DNA of 64,000 bases. Origin: Schistocerca nitens (taxonomy: Eukaryota; Arthropoda; Insecta; Orthoptera; Acrididae). Below the pieces are notes generated by a model. That model was not told where the DNA came from and searched no databases. It worked only from the letters and a program-made list of their open reading frames with translations. Where the stretch lies: assembly GCF_023898315.1 (NCBI RefSeq), contig NC_064622.1, positions 270,807,503-270,871,502 of the forward strand, read 5' to 3'. The position numbers and the translations under genes are program-made. The stretch's first letter is position 1, and every line of letters begins with the position of its first letter. Shown one piece after another: positions 1-11,278 of this stretch.

Positions 1-216
1 CCTTTTTATAAAGTCGCTTTACTACCGAGTACTTTAATCGTTCAGGAAATTGACTATTCCTAAAGGAAAAATTACAAATATCGCTAAATACAGGGCTACC
101 ATGTGCAGCACAGTACTTTAATATTCTGCTAGGCACTCCCTCATAACCATGGGAGTCCTTAGTCTTCAGTGATTTAATTATTGACTCAATCTTCCCCTTG
201 TCAATATCACAAAGGA

Positions 217-291
<75 letters not shown>
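217..291. repeat. (AT)n microsatellite
   Basis: About 75 bp of uninterrupted TA dinucleotides, lying inside the RT/linker part of the LINE fragment. Confidence 0.95.
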
Positions 292-294
<3 letters not shown>

Positions 295-1070
295 GACTTA
301 TAAGTAACAGAAATATTTTTACTACGAACTGACTTTATATTGCCGATCTTGTGCTGCTGGCCAGACACTTCCAACTTACCATATTGTTTTAATATTATCC
401 TCTGAATTAGCTATTCTATTTGCATACCACATGCTCTTTGCCTTCCTAATAACATTTTTAAGCACCTTACAATACTGTTTGTAATGGGCTACTGTAGCTT
501 GTTGTGACTACTTCTAACATTTTGATATAATTCCCACTTTGTTCTACATCATATACTTATCCCACTAGTGCACTACCCAGGCTACATATTACTGCTAGCA
601 CCCTGTTTAGAACATTCTAATGGAAAGCAACTATCAAAGAGAATGAGAAATGTGTTAACGAAAGCATTATATTTATCATCTATGTTATTGACACTATAAA
701 CATCATGCCACTCTTGTTCCTTGGCAAGGTTTAAAAAACTTTATATTGCTGTTGGATTAACTTTCCTACATAGTTTGTAATTAAATGTGACATTTGTTTG
801 ACTACAAAAGCCTTTTAGTATTAAAATTTGTGCATCATGGTCTGAAAGGCCATTCACCCTTTTACTAACAGAATGTCCATCTAGTAATGAAGAATGAGTA
901 AAAATATTGTCTATGGCTGTGCTACTGTTCCCCTGCACCCTACTTGGAAAAAACAGTCTGCATCAGATCATATGAATTTAGGACATCCTTTTCCTTGTAT
1001 CATCGTATACAAAATTTATATTGAAGTCACCACATACAACTAATTTCTGGTACTTCCTACAAAGTGAATG

Positions 1071-1305
1071 GAAATGGAAATGCCGTGTGGCTAGGACCTC
1101 CCGTTGGGTATACCATTCGCCTGGTGCAAGTCTGTTGAGTTGACGCCACTTCGGTACTTTGCGTGTCAATGGGGATGAAATGACGATGCTAAGGACCCCT
1201 CAACACCCAGTCCCCGAGTTAAGATGATCTCCAACACAGCTGGGAATCGAATCTGGGCCCGTAGGCATGACATTCCGTCACACTGACCGCTCAGCTACCA
1301 TGGAC
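1071..1305 (-). mobile_element. tRNA-derived SINE (family B), full length, inside LINE endonuclease
   Basis: On the minus strand it starts with a tRNA-like head. An A-box-like stretch TAGCTGAGCGGTCAGTG is followed by a B-box-like GATTCGATTCCC. A core with AAGTACCGAAGTGGCGTCAA comes next, then a tail with GGTCCTAGCCACACGGCATT. The 5-bp flank GAATG is present on both sides (1066-1070 and 1306-1310) and is probably the TSD. Removing the insert rejoins the LINE endonuclease frame cleanly. Related copies lie at 21,354-21,530 and 36,470-36,592. Confidence 0.8.
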
Positions 1306-1639
1306 GAATGATAAACCCTCTCTAGCTTGAGCAGAAATGCTCTGAAGTCAGAGTTAGGGGACCTATTAACTACAACAATTAGAAGTTTCGTTTCACTAAA
1401 TTCAACTGCCCCTGCACAACACTCAAATATCTGTTCAGTGCAGTCCTGTGATATGTCTATGGACTCAAATGGAATACTGTGTTTTATGTACATAACCACT
1501 TTCCCACCCCACAAGGAACTCCTGGAAAAACTTTACTCTAGTAGTTTGAGTATCAAATGTTTAAAACCTCACTCTCCTTGAGAGGAGCTCATTGGGACAA
1601 ACTAACATTTAAGTTATGGTTTTTATGAGTTCACAGTTT

Positions 1640-2390
1640 TTACAGTCTTGCCAAGTGTATCAGACAGGATACCAACAGGCCTGAAAGCACGTTCCGAGGT
1701 CCCTTGGCAGAGAAGGTGGCATGCGGCTGGCGGCATGTGGCTGGTGGCACTGGATCCAGAGCAGACTACTTCTCTTGCCCAGCTGTGGCATAACTGCCAT
1801 GATCATTGCAGACATGGTCCTAAATACCCACACGGTGGAGGTATACTTCCTCCTGATTGGCGGCTCGTGACATTGGCAGATGCAGCAAAATGTTCATGGC
1901 AGGAGCGACCTCTCTTGCTCATGTACACACCCTCTGTGTTTTGGTCTGGGGTAAGCGAAGGACATCTTTAGGTCACTCTGCAAATGCCAGAGTTGGAATG
2001 TCATATAGTTGCAGGGACTGAGCTGGAAACCAACGCAACGGCGGTGTGTTGCCACGTGGTGTCAGCGCCTGACGGCTTCTGCAACATGTCAGTTGGTAGC
2101 CTCTTTGTTCATCTGGGTGGTCAGTTGTTCATCAGTTTCGTGTCTATTCCCCCATACATGTCACCAGCCCTGTCATCTATGGCCCATGGTGCAACCATGT
2201 TGCCACGCATTGTATACTCTTAACCACTGCAGCATACAAACAGTTTACAAACTTAGCCACTTCAGAAATGCTTCCACCCTTGGCCCAAACGCCAATGATC
2301 ATGCTCTCTTGGATATCAGATAAATTGCTCAGTTTCCACATTAAGACAATGACTGCACTTATCCACCCCTCCACTCCCTCTTGATGCACT
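1640..2390 (-). pseudogene. Decayed Tc1-like transposase relic (tentative)
   Basis: A minus-strand frame at 2389-2177 contains LSNLSDIQESMIIGVWAKGG followed by SISEVAKFVN. This resembles the N-terminal helix-turn-helix of Tc1-like transposases (SDFERG-type start, then a second helix). Downstream minus frames give short pieces reminiscent of the linker between the HTH and the DDE domain, but many stops intervene and I cannot place catalytic residues. It could also be chance similarity. The plus-strand ORFs here look like shadows. Confidence 0.35.
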
Positions 2391-2399
2391 TCATATATC

Positions 2400-4440
2400 G
2401 GCCACCTGTAACTCGTTATTGCAGGTTGACGTTGAACACAGGTGGCGTCACATTACTGTGACAGGACCATGTAGTATAGATGTAGCATGACACTGCTAAA
2501 CATTACTTTGTGGCAGTGACTTATCTGAGTGTCTCAGCATTCAACACTATTTGTTATTATCAGTGTCATTACTCTCACTGTATATAACTCAGCAACACAA
2601 AACAACATATGGTTTTAAAAATTATGCTTATCTCAGTTATATATGTATTTATTGCAAATAAACTTTTTAATGTGTTACCTGATTGTCTTTCATAGGCAAC
2701 CTCAACTGACACATTAAACGTATGCTAAAACAATGTTCACTTATGTTGAAGTTCAATAATATCTATCTTCTGATGTGCTTACTACATGTCCCAGTTGCTG
2801 TGTTAATTTTCATTCCTGTCACAGGTCATTCCACCAATACCAAACATTTAATATGTTGCCAGAATGATTCTGAAATTGAAGACAATAAAGCTGTATTTTC
2901 AGTTTGTCCCACAATGATATCAACAGTAGCTTGAATCTCTACAATAACAACTCTGTTCACACAGAGTTCGTTTCTTATGACAAACGCAACTGTTTATGTG
3001 CACTATCACACAATGAAGGAAACTGCAACAATTGTTGAACCAATAATATTTCATTGTTTATGAATGGTTTCGGAATAATATAATTCCACCTTATGGCACA
3101 CAATAAAGTGTGATAGAACAAAGGTTGCCTTTCACCCTATGTTATCTGTGAAACACAAGGCTTGTGCCCCACTTTATTAAATATGGCACACAGGACCCTG
3201 ACAGCAACTGCGGACTTGTCCATCTGATCCTACTACAAGGAAACCTGGAAACAATTGCAGGGAGAGACCAGTGAGAGTGTGTGCCACACGTACTCCAAAT
3301 AAAGTTGAATGCAAGAATGTTGTACAGCTGAAGGCCATGGGCTGCCAGTGGATGCGGTACCACAGGCAGCGTCCATTGATGTATTGTGTGGGTACCCCGG
3401 AATGGTAATGCAGTGGCACTTTGGTGTAGTCATGCAGTGGTGTGGAGTTGCAACACGGGCACTCAGCATAGTCACGTGGCAGTGTGGAGATGAGTTGTGA
3501 ACACCTCGGCAAGATCCTGTGACAGCGTGAAAATGTGATTGGGCACCTTGGCATGGTCTGCAAATCCATCTCATGTTGAGTGCATGTGGCCACCTTGTGA
3601 TGACTGCAGCACGGACAGGCAGTGGCACAGCTGTTGCGCCTCTGTAATTCTGTTCCAAACACACACTGACATGTACCTTGCACTGTAATAGCTGTAGCAC
3701 TATCTCGTGGGCAGTACAGATACACAGCAGCGCTGATGTTGCCCAATACGATATGCGAATGCAGTGCTATTGTTGCTGCTGCTGCTGCTTCTGTGCTGTC
3801 TATAGCTAAAAGCACCCACACTGAGTATCCATTGTTAATGCCATAAAACATATACTGGGATGCTGGATCCCAGAATACATTTAAATAAATGGATGAGCCA
3901 AACCAACTGCAAGGTCACTGGGCTATTTTTTCAGTCAAGCAATAAGCAATATGCATTGATTGGACAAGAACACAACTTACAATAATTATGGTTCGACTAT
4001 ATATAAGGGTCAGTAGTGTACTGCTGTATTTTGGCAAATAAAAATTAAGCACTGATGTGGTTTAGTGAAATAGTTATATATTTAAGTATATTTAACCATT
4101 TAAAATCTAATTAACAAATCAAATGATGTACCATATGCCAAAGGTTAATGATGTAGTCTAATGCTCTGGTTTAAATTCATTTTGTAAATATATTTCAAAC
4201 AAAAGAATAAGTAACACCTACGAAGAGGTGGCCATACAATTCTAATGGATTTACTGCAAATATTTAAATAAATCAATCAACAGAGCAGCCGAAAGCAAGC
4301 AGAGGGACAAACAAAAGTTCCAAACAATAACTAATCTCAAAATTAGTAGCACATACAGCACAGATTCAATAATTTGCTATATTCACAAATGCTCCACTAA
4401 AAATCATTAAAAGATCATGTAAACTCAGACACTATCATTT
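2400..4440. other. No supported gene; one long uncharacterised minus ORF and an LTR-like promoter patch
   Basis: A 224-codon minus-strand ORF (3851-3177) is rich in Cys, His and Thr and matches no domain I know. Overlapping ORFs in other frames suggest composition rather than selection. A short GCT/CAG run sits near 3773-3790. At 3998-4006 a TATATATAA box is followed closely by TCAGT (4010-4014) and by AATAAA (4038-4043), a compact order seen in LTR promoters, but no second LTR or PBS was found. Confidence 0.4.
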
Positions 4441-4448
4441 CTTCTACT

Positions 4449-4554
4449 CAACAATGTAGGAAAAGACAGATTGCTACTTACTGTACAGAAGACACGTCAA
4501 GTTGCAGACAGGCAAAAGCAAAAGACACTTACATAAAGATTTCGGCCACAGCCT

Positions 4555-4616
<62 letters not shown>

Positions 4617-4828
4617 ATTCACACACACAAGCAAGCACACATGACTGCCAACTCCAGTATGTCAGGCCGAGATGCTGGAGTTGGTGGGCATGTGTGCGTG
4701 TGAATGGTCTCTCTCTCCTGGTGAAGGCTGTGGTCAAAAGCTTTATGTCAGTGTCTTAAATGTGCCTGACTGCAACTTGCCGTGTCTTATTTATGATAAG
4801 TAACAATCTGTCTTTTCCTACATTGTTG
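4449..4828. mobile_element. Fold-back (long inverted repeat) element with internal (GA)n
   Basis: The left end (from 4449, starting CAACAATGTAGGAAAAGACA) and right end (to 4828) are reverse complements over more than 30 bp with few mismatches. The inner arms remain recognisably complementary, for example CCATTCACACAC near 4615 and GTGTGAATGG near 4697. A (GA)n tract at 4556-4613 lies in the left arm only. There is no coding capacity, so this is a MITE or fold-back type element. The superfamily is unknown. Confidence 0.8.
4556..4613. repeat. (GA)n microsatellite
   Basis: About 58 bp of alternating GA within the left arm of the fold-back element. Confidence 0.95.
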
Positions 4829-4829
4829 A

Positions 4830-6395
4830 TATTCCTACTTAGAGTTTTCATCGTTTGACTTAGTAGTTCTACTCACTCGTGTGTTACTATGATGCCCCAA
4901 TGCAGTCACCTTGAGTCATGCCAGGTCTGTAACACAACTATCCTGAATGAATTAAATGCTTGTGGCTTGGCGACAACTCAGTCTTACCAACCGTGGTCAT
5001 ATGGAAAAAAGGCCATGAGACCCCTGTAGTTCTTACTTTAGAGCCTGGTCACATGACCAAACACTCAAGTCAAGATTGCTACTGCCCCTGGGCAATCTTA
5101 TCAAAACAATACACTTTCCACTGATCCATACACATTGTACATACTTAATATAATATTCACAAATCTACACAAATTTACATCTTGCCTCATATCTAAATAT
5201 CTATGCTTCAGCCTTTCAGTTTATTATTTTTGCATTTGTACTGAGAGGAAGCCACAGAACACAGTCAAGTTCCTATTGGTATCTTACCTGCTGTTGCAGC
5301 ACTACGTGACCCAAAATACATTTCTCAATTTATACAAACCCAAATTTTATTCACATACATTATTACATTGCAGTCCCTAATGCATTGTTAATGTGAATAC
5401 GATAACTGATAATGTGCCTTTGCAGAATTCTTTGTTTTATCACCACTGAACTAAATATCATAAATAATTTGTCTAACAGTTTAGTTTTGTACATATTGTA
5501 CAAATAAGCTTGATCATCATGCAGCATAAATCATGAACTATTGGTCAGTGTGTCATGCATATTAACATGTCTACAAATGGTTATTACTTTGTTATCAACA
5601 CTTAAACTTTAATAACCAAGATGCCATACACATGTGGTGACAGTTTTATTGATTTCTAGGGGTTCCACGACTTCAAAGATTTCATATTCTCCTTAGCTCA
5701 GCTGTAGACATATTTGACTATTTTAATGAATATTCAATGCTTTCAATGTAAGACTGTCACCAGGTCATCTCAGCATTCCCCACCTACTTGCCAGGCTTCC
5801 TAGCCTTGGGCTTTTCACACAGCCCATCTCTGCCTGTACATGTGTGAGCCCTTGGTTACTTTGCTCATGCAACAGCGCCTTCTCACATTTCTGACACACC
5901 TTGCAAGGCCATGCACAGTAACAAACCAGCTCTTTGCTGCTCCTCTCTACACAGTGCTATGCAGACCAGGCAAGCTGTTAGTTTTGTCATGAGGTAGCTT
6001 CTTGTAGACATCAGAAGTGATTTGAACATCATAGTGTGAATACTACCAGCCATCAAACATTGACTTTCTATGCCTATTTCATTCACCAGTGTCTTATCAC
6101 ATAATATTCTAGTGCAAGTCTTAACAGGGGAAGAAAATTATTACTCAGAACTGTGAAATAAGGACAGTTTTTCCATGTCACTTCTAAGCCTCTTGTAAAC
6201 AGCTCTTTAAATTTCTTGCCACACATCCTTCTTTTTTTTTGCTGCCGATTTAACACACTTCAGAGGTAACACTAGAGGAAGAATTATCTGCCCTATCCTT
6301 CACCTCCCTCCCCCCCCCCTCCCCCCCGGCCTTGGTGGGGCACAATGACACCAAAACTGCAAGTATTTCATGAACACCTTCAAAAACATTTAAGG
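4830..6395. other. Intergenic, nothing recognised
   Basis: AT-rich unique-looking sequence. Short ORFs (for example 81 codons from 5135) show no motif. A C-rich homopolymer patch lies at 6309-6328. I see no gene or RNA here. Confidence 0.5.
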
Positions 6396-6397
6396 TG

Positions 6398-6427
6398 GTT
6401 GTTGTTGTTGTTGTTGTTGTTGTTGTT
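6398..6427. repeat. (GTT)n tail of the RTE-type LINE
   Basis: Ten GTT units directly after the LINE C-terminal region (minus-strand 3' end), as expected of RTE elements that end in microsatellite tails. Confidence 0.85.
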
Positions 6428-6434
6428 ATGGTCT

Positions 6435-6839
6435 TCAGTCCAGAGACTGGTTTGATGCAGCTCTCCATGCTACTCTATCCTGTGCAAGCCTCTTAATCTC
6501 CCAGTAACTACTGCAACCTACATCCTTCTGAATCTGCTTAGTGTATTCATCCCTTGGTCTCCCTCTATGATTTTTACCCTCCACGCTTCCCTCCAATACT
6601 AAACTGGTGATCCCTTGATACCTAAGAATGTGTCCTACCAACCGATCCCTCCTTCTAGTCAAGTTGTGCCACAAATTCCTCTTCTCCCCAATTCTACTCA
6701 GTACCTCATCATTAGTTACGTGATCTACCCATCTAATCTTCAGCATTCTTCTGTAGCACCACATTTCAAAAGCTTCTATTCTCTTCTTGTCTAAACTATT
6801 TATTGTCCATGTTTCACTTCCATACATGGCTATACTCAT
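6435..6839 (-). pseudogene. RTE-type LINE polyprotein, C-terminal segment
   Basis: A 134-codon open frame with YGSETWTI, then WCYRRMLKI, then DRLVGHILRY and GRPRDEYTKQIQ. This is the thumb/C-terminal region found downstream of the RT in RTE-like LINEs. It is open to its natural end next to the GTT tail but is separated from the RT core by a frameshift. It has no separate function. Confidence 0.8.
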
Positions 6840-6972
6840 ACAAACACTTTCAGAAAAGACTTCCTGACACTTAAATCTCTACTCAATGTTAACAAATTTC
6901 TCTTCTTCACAAACACTTTCCTTGCTGTTGCCAGTCTACATTTTATATCCTCTCTACTTCGACCATCATCAG

Positions 6973-8069
6973 TTATTTTGCTCCCCAAATAGCAAAACTC
7001 CTTACTACGTTAAGCGTCCCATTTCCTAATCTAATTCCCTCAGCATCACCTGATTTAATGTGACTACATTCCATTATACTCGTTTTGTTTTTGTTGATGT
7101 TCATCTTATACCCTCTTTTCAAGACACTGTCCATTCTGTTCAACCGCTCTTCCAGACCCTTTGCTGCCTCTGACACAATTCCAATGTCATCGGCAAACCT
7201 CAATGTTTTTATTTCATCTCCATGGATTTTAATTCCTACTCCGAAATTGTCTTTTGTTTCCATCACTGCTTACTCAATATACAGAGTGAATAAATTGGGG
7301 ATAGGTTACAACCCTGTATCACTCCCTTCCCAACCACTGCTTCCCTTTCATGCCCAACTTTTATAACTGCAACCTGGTTTCTATACAAATTGTAAATAGC
7401 CTTTCAATCCCTGTATTTGATCCCTGTCGCCTTCAGAATTTGAGAGTGAGTATTCTAGTCAACATTGTCAAAAGCTTTCTCTAAGTCTACAAATGTTAGA
7501 AAAGTAGGTTTGCCTTCCCTTAATCTATCTTCTAAGATAAGTTGTAGGGTCAGTACTGCCTTGCGTGTTCCAACATTTCTACGGAATCCAAACTGATCTG
7601 CCCCGAGGTCAGTTTCTACCAGTTTTTCCATTCGTCTGTACAGAATTCGTGCAGCCATGACTTACTAAACTGATAGTTTGGTAATTTTCACACCTGTCAA
7701 CACCTGCTTTCTTTGGGATTGGGATTATTATATTCTTCTTTAAGTCTGAGGGTATTTCACCTGTTCATACATCTTGCTAACCAGATGGTAGAGTTTTGGC
7801 ATGGTTGGCTGTCCCAAGGCTATCAGTAGTTCTAATGGAATTTTGTCTACTCCTATGGCCTTGTTTTGACTTGGATCTTTCAGTGCTTTGTCACATTCTT
7901 CACAGAGTATCACATCTCCCATTTCATCTTCATCTACATCCTCTTCCATTTCCATAATATTACCCTCAAGTACATCGGCCTTGTATAGACCCACTATATA
8001 CTCCTTCCACCTTTCTGCTTTCCTTTCTTTGCTTAGAACTGGTTTTCCACATGAGCTCTTGATATTCAT
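6973..8069 (-). pseudogene. RTE-type LINE reverse transcriptase domain (broken)
   Basis: Three minus frames carry consecutive RT motifs. One is an N-terminal piece (8069-7740) with NKAIGVDKIPLELL. The second is a middle piece (7658-7455) with DQFGFRRNVGTRKA and FLTFVDLEKAFDNVD, which includes the first catalytic Asp. The third (7266-6973) carries LRFADDIGIV, the catalytic FADD box. The three pieces are separated by frameshifts or stops, so no enzyme can be made from this copy. Confidence 0.85.
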
Positions 8070-8836
8070 ACAGGTAATTCTCTTTTCTCCAAAGGTCTCT
8101 AATTTTCTTGAAGGCTGTAATTATCTACCTTGCCCCCTAGTGATACATTCCTCTACATCCTTACGTTTGAACTCTAGCCATCCCTGATTAGCCATTTAGC
8201 ACTTCCTGTCGATCTCATCTTTGAGATGTTTGTATTCCTTTGTGCCTGCTTCATTTTTATATTTTCTCCTTTCATCAGTTAAATTCAATATATCTTCTGT
8301 TACCCAAGGATTTCTACTAGCCCTCGTCTTTTTACCTACTTGATCTGCTTCTGTATTCACTATTTCATATCTCTAAACTACCCATTCTTCTTCTACTGAA
8401 TTTCTTTACTCCGTTTGTGTCAATCGTTCCCTAACACTCTCTCTAAAATTCTCTACAACCTCTGGTTCCTTCAGTTTATCCATGTCCTATCTCCTTAAAA
8501 TGACATCTTTTTGCAGTGTCTTCAGTTTTAATCTACAGTTCACAACCAGTAAACTGTGGTCAGAGTCCATATCTGCCCCTGGAAATGTCTTACAATTTAA
8601 AACCTGGTTCCTCAATCTCTGTCTCACCATTATATAATCTACCTGAAATCTTCCTGTGTCTACAGGCCTCTTTCACCTATACAACCTTCTTTCATGATTC
8701 TTGAACGAAGTGTTACCTATGATTAAGTTACGCTATGTGCAAAATTCTTTCATTCCTTAACCGCAGACCATATTCACCAACTACTTTCCCATCTCTTCCT
8801 TTTCCTACTATTGAATCCAGTCTCCGTCTCCCTTCA

Positions 8837-9230
8837 CTATCTGAATATTTCTTTTATTGCATCATAGATTTCTTCAATTTCTTCACCACCTGCAGAGCTA
8901 GTTGGCATATAAACGTTTACTACTGTGGTAGGTGTGGGGTGTGCAATAATGCGTTCACTATGCTGTTCATAGTAGCGTACCCACACTCCTGCTGTTTTAT
9001 TCATTATTAAACCAACTCCTGCATTACCCCTATTTGATTTTGTATTTATAACCCTGTGTTCACCTGACCACAAGTCTTGTTCCTCCTGCCACCAAACTTT
9101 CCCATTATATCTAACTTTAACCTATCCATTTCCCTTTTTAAATTTTCTAATCCACCTGCCCAACAAGGGATCTGACGTTCCACACTCCGATCCATATAAC
9201 ACCAGTTTTCTTTATCCTGATAACAATCTC
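8837..9230 (-). pseudogene. RTE-type LINE endonuclease domain (broken)
   Basis: The minus frame 9073-8837 has NTKSNRGNAGVGLIMNK followed by VVNVYMPTSSAGG, which matches the middle of an apurinic/apyrimidinic-type LINE endonuclease. Upstream frames to about 9230 give VWWQEEQDLW, consistent with the catalytic-Glu region. It is interrupted by frameshifts. Confidence 0.7.
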
Positions 9231-9239
9231 CTCCTGAGT

Positions 9240-9700
9240 AGTCCCCACCCGGAGATCCGAATGGGGGACTATTTTACCTCCGGAATATTTTACCCAAGAG
9301 GATGCCATCATCATTTAACGATACAGTGAAGCTGCATGCTCTCGGGAAAAATTATGGCTGTAGTTTCCCCTTGCTTTCAGCTGTTCGCAGTACCAGCACA
9401 GCAAGGCTGTTTTTGGTTAATGTTACAAGGCAAGATCAGTCAATTATCCACATTGTTGCCCCTCAAACTTCTGAAAAGGCTGCTGCCCCTCTTCAGGAAC
9501 CACACGTTTGTCTGGCCTCTCAATAGGTACCCTCCATAGTGGTTGCACCTATAGTATGGCTATCTGTATTGCTGAGTCCCGCAAGCCTTCCCACCAATGG
9601 CAAGGTCTGTGGTTCATGTGTTATGCAAGATATTTTCTGAGTATTTTCATATATGGAACCTGTGGCCTCCATTGGCCCATTACAGAGTGACTGCATTTCA
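9240..9700 (-). other. Possible 5' flank/UTR of the RTE-type LINE
   Basis: GC-richer than the neighbouring host DNA and repeat-like in style, with two overlapping plus ORFs (9302-9526, 9336-9539) that lack motifs. It is contiguous with the endonuclease end of the RTE copy and could be its 5' leader. I cannot prove the boundary. Confidence 0.35.
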
Positions 9701-10732
9701 GTTCAATACTCAGTCCCAAATACCTTTGTAGCCGTATCTGCATGGTGGTGAAAACAATTTATTTAGTACTGCTCAGTTCTGTCTTAGGTTTGTTTTACTG
9801 ACAGTTGTAGGTCCATACTTCAAAAGAAGAAATTTATCCAAGACAAGCAAATTTTTGTGCCTGGCCTTTAAGGCCCCACCATCACCCCACCAGTGCCAAC
9901 TTTTCCTACTCATGTATGGCAACCAAAGACTAAAATTACTGACCATTTGGATTACAAAGGCTGACTTTACAGATTTTGACATAAAGAAAGATTAAACACT
10001 TATTCAAATTTCTCTCTTGGAAAGAACGTTCAAAAGCATTTTGCTTTTATTCTGGCCTTCACCACCCCAAGAGACAGCCAAATCTCACCCAGTCATGGTT
10101 TTAATTGTAATAAAGACAAATCTATAACAAAACTCAATACAATAAGGAAAATCATTGCACTTTATTACAATACTGACCTGCTCCTTTTCAGCATGAAAAT
10201 ACCGCAAATTAGAAAAAGCTTAGACATGCAACTGTACAGAACCATTTTCAGAATAATGTAAACAAAATGTTAAGTGTTTAAATTTTAAATGTAATGTGTA
10301 AATCCATCTAGGTTTCTTTACCAAATTAGGGCATCAAGTCTCGCTATGTTTCTGCTTCTTTGAGAGAGAAAAAGCTTATAACACATTTTTTCCACAAATC
10401 AGCAGCTTTCTGCACCTTTTGTTTATCTTTAATTCTCTTGTTCTCTAACTTCATAGCACTCTCCAACATTAGTTGTGCCACATTAAGTCCCACCAAGTCC
10501 TTTTTATATTGCTTCTTTTACGTACTTGTTTGCATCATATAGTAATACGTCAACAGTCAATCTTATCCTCTTCCCAATTTATTGGCATCAGTGCCTATTC
10601 ACTGTGTTTAATGTTTACTTTTTCCTTTTCAAACTTAATCTTCACACTTACTTGCAATGATTTTTTTTCTTTTCCTCTTTTCTTTTCTTGTTCTCTCAGC
10701 CACTCTTCTCATCTTCACAGTACTGCTTGCAT
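9701..10732. other. Intergenic, nothing recognised
   Basis: AT-rich DNA with T-rich tracts near 10,660-10,690. No coding, RNA or repeat signature was identified. Confidence 0.45.
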
Positions 10733-10891
10733 GTGACATAGCTGTTGGTTGGTTGGTTTGTGGGATTAAAGAGACCAGACTGCTACAGTCATCGGTCCCT
10801 TTTTCCAAAATTTCAAACACCCACAAAGAATAAAAACAAACAATGCAAAAGACGACAGACGACACAGGACAAGAAAGACTTAGAGACCAGA

Positions 10892-11115
10892 TTGGTTGGT
10901 TGGTTTTGGGGAAGGAGACCAGACAGTGTGGTCATCGGTCTCATCGGATTAGGGAAGGATGGGGAAGGAAGTCGGTCGTGCCCTTTCAGAGGAACCATCC
11001 CGGCATTTGCCTGGAGTGATTTAGGGAAATCACGGAAAACCCAAATCAGGATGTCCGGACGCGGGATTGAACCGTCGTCCTCCCGAATGCGAGTCCAGTG
11101 TCTAACCACTGCGGC
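10892..11115 (-). mobile_element. tRNA-derived SINE (family A) with LINE-like tail
   Basis: The minus-strand head is a tRNA-like promoter: A box near TGGTTAGACACTGGACTCG and B box GGTTCAATCCC. A core with AATGCCGGGATGGTTCC follows. The tail is GACCGATGAC, then GTCTGGTCTC, ending in CCAACCAACC. A 14-bp TSD (ACTTAGAGACCAGA) flanks it at 10,878-10,891 and 11,116-11,129. The tail matches the 3' end of the host LINE (10,746-10,800). Other copies of the body lie at 17,342 and 22,168. Confidence 0.9.
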
Positions 11116-11278
11116 ACTTAGAGACCAGACAATAGGAATTAAAATCACACAGAGTGTGACAGTGGTTGGCCAACCATAGAGATAAAAAAGGAAAAGCCAA
11201 CCACCGAGAAACACATTAAAAACTCAGTTCAAAATCGTAGGCCAAAGGCCACACTCATAACAAAAAAATGACGAACAC

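Larger units (their letters stand above)
1..1580 (-). mobile_element. Non-LTR retrotransposon (Jockey/CR1-like) fragment, endonuclease to RT start
   Basis: Read on the minus strand, this is one decayed LINE. The endonuclease part (about 1580 to 741) shows a GDFNIN motif (near 1030) and a late GLSDHD motif (near 850), both typical of apurinic-type LINE endonucleases. The following linker (about 740 to 300) contains the KNVIRKAKSMWYANRI-type sequence that usually precedes the reverse transcriptase. At 180 to 1 the frame resumes with EGVPSRILK and FPERLKYSVVKRLYK, the start of an RT domain, and runs off the left edge. Stops and frameshifts make it non-functional. A SINE (1071-1305) and an AT microsatellite (217-291) interrupt it. 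The clade is inferred from the EN/linker style. A host gene is unlikely. Confidence 0.8.
6396..9290 (-). mobile_element. RTE-type LINE, near full length but disabled
   Basis: Minus-strand order is endonuclease (9230-8837), linker, reverse transcriptase (8069-6973) and C-terminal domain (6839-6435), ending in a GTT/AAC trinucleotide tail at 6398-6427. A 3' end made of a short microsatellite, a single EN-RT polyprotein and an overall length near 3 kb fit the RTE/BovB group. Several frameshifts and stops break the frame, so it is a dead copy. The 5' limit is uncertain; related sequence may continue to about 9700. I found no TSD. Confidence 0.85.

Noticed and set aside
3177..3851. 224-codon minus ORF as a possible novel Cys/His-rich protein
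   Set aside because: No domain or spaced Cys/His pattern, overlapping ORFs in other frames, no splice or promoter context; composition is a simpler explanation.
10745..11214. 144- and 133-codon ORFs around the SINE
   Set aside because: They cross SINE and LINE 3' UTR boundaries, so they are chance open frames.
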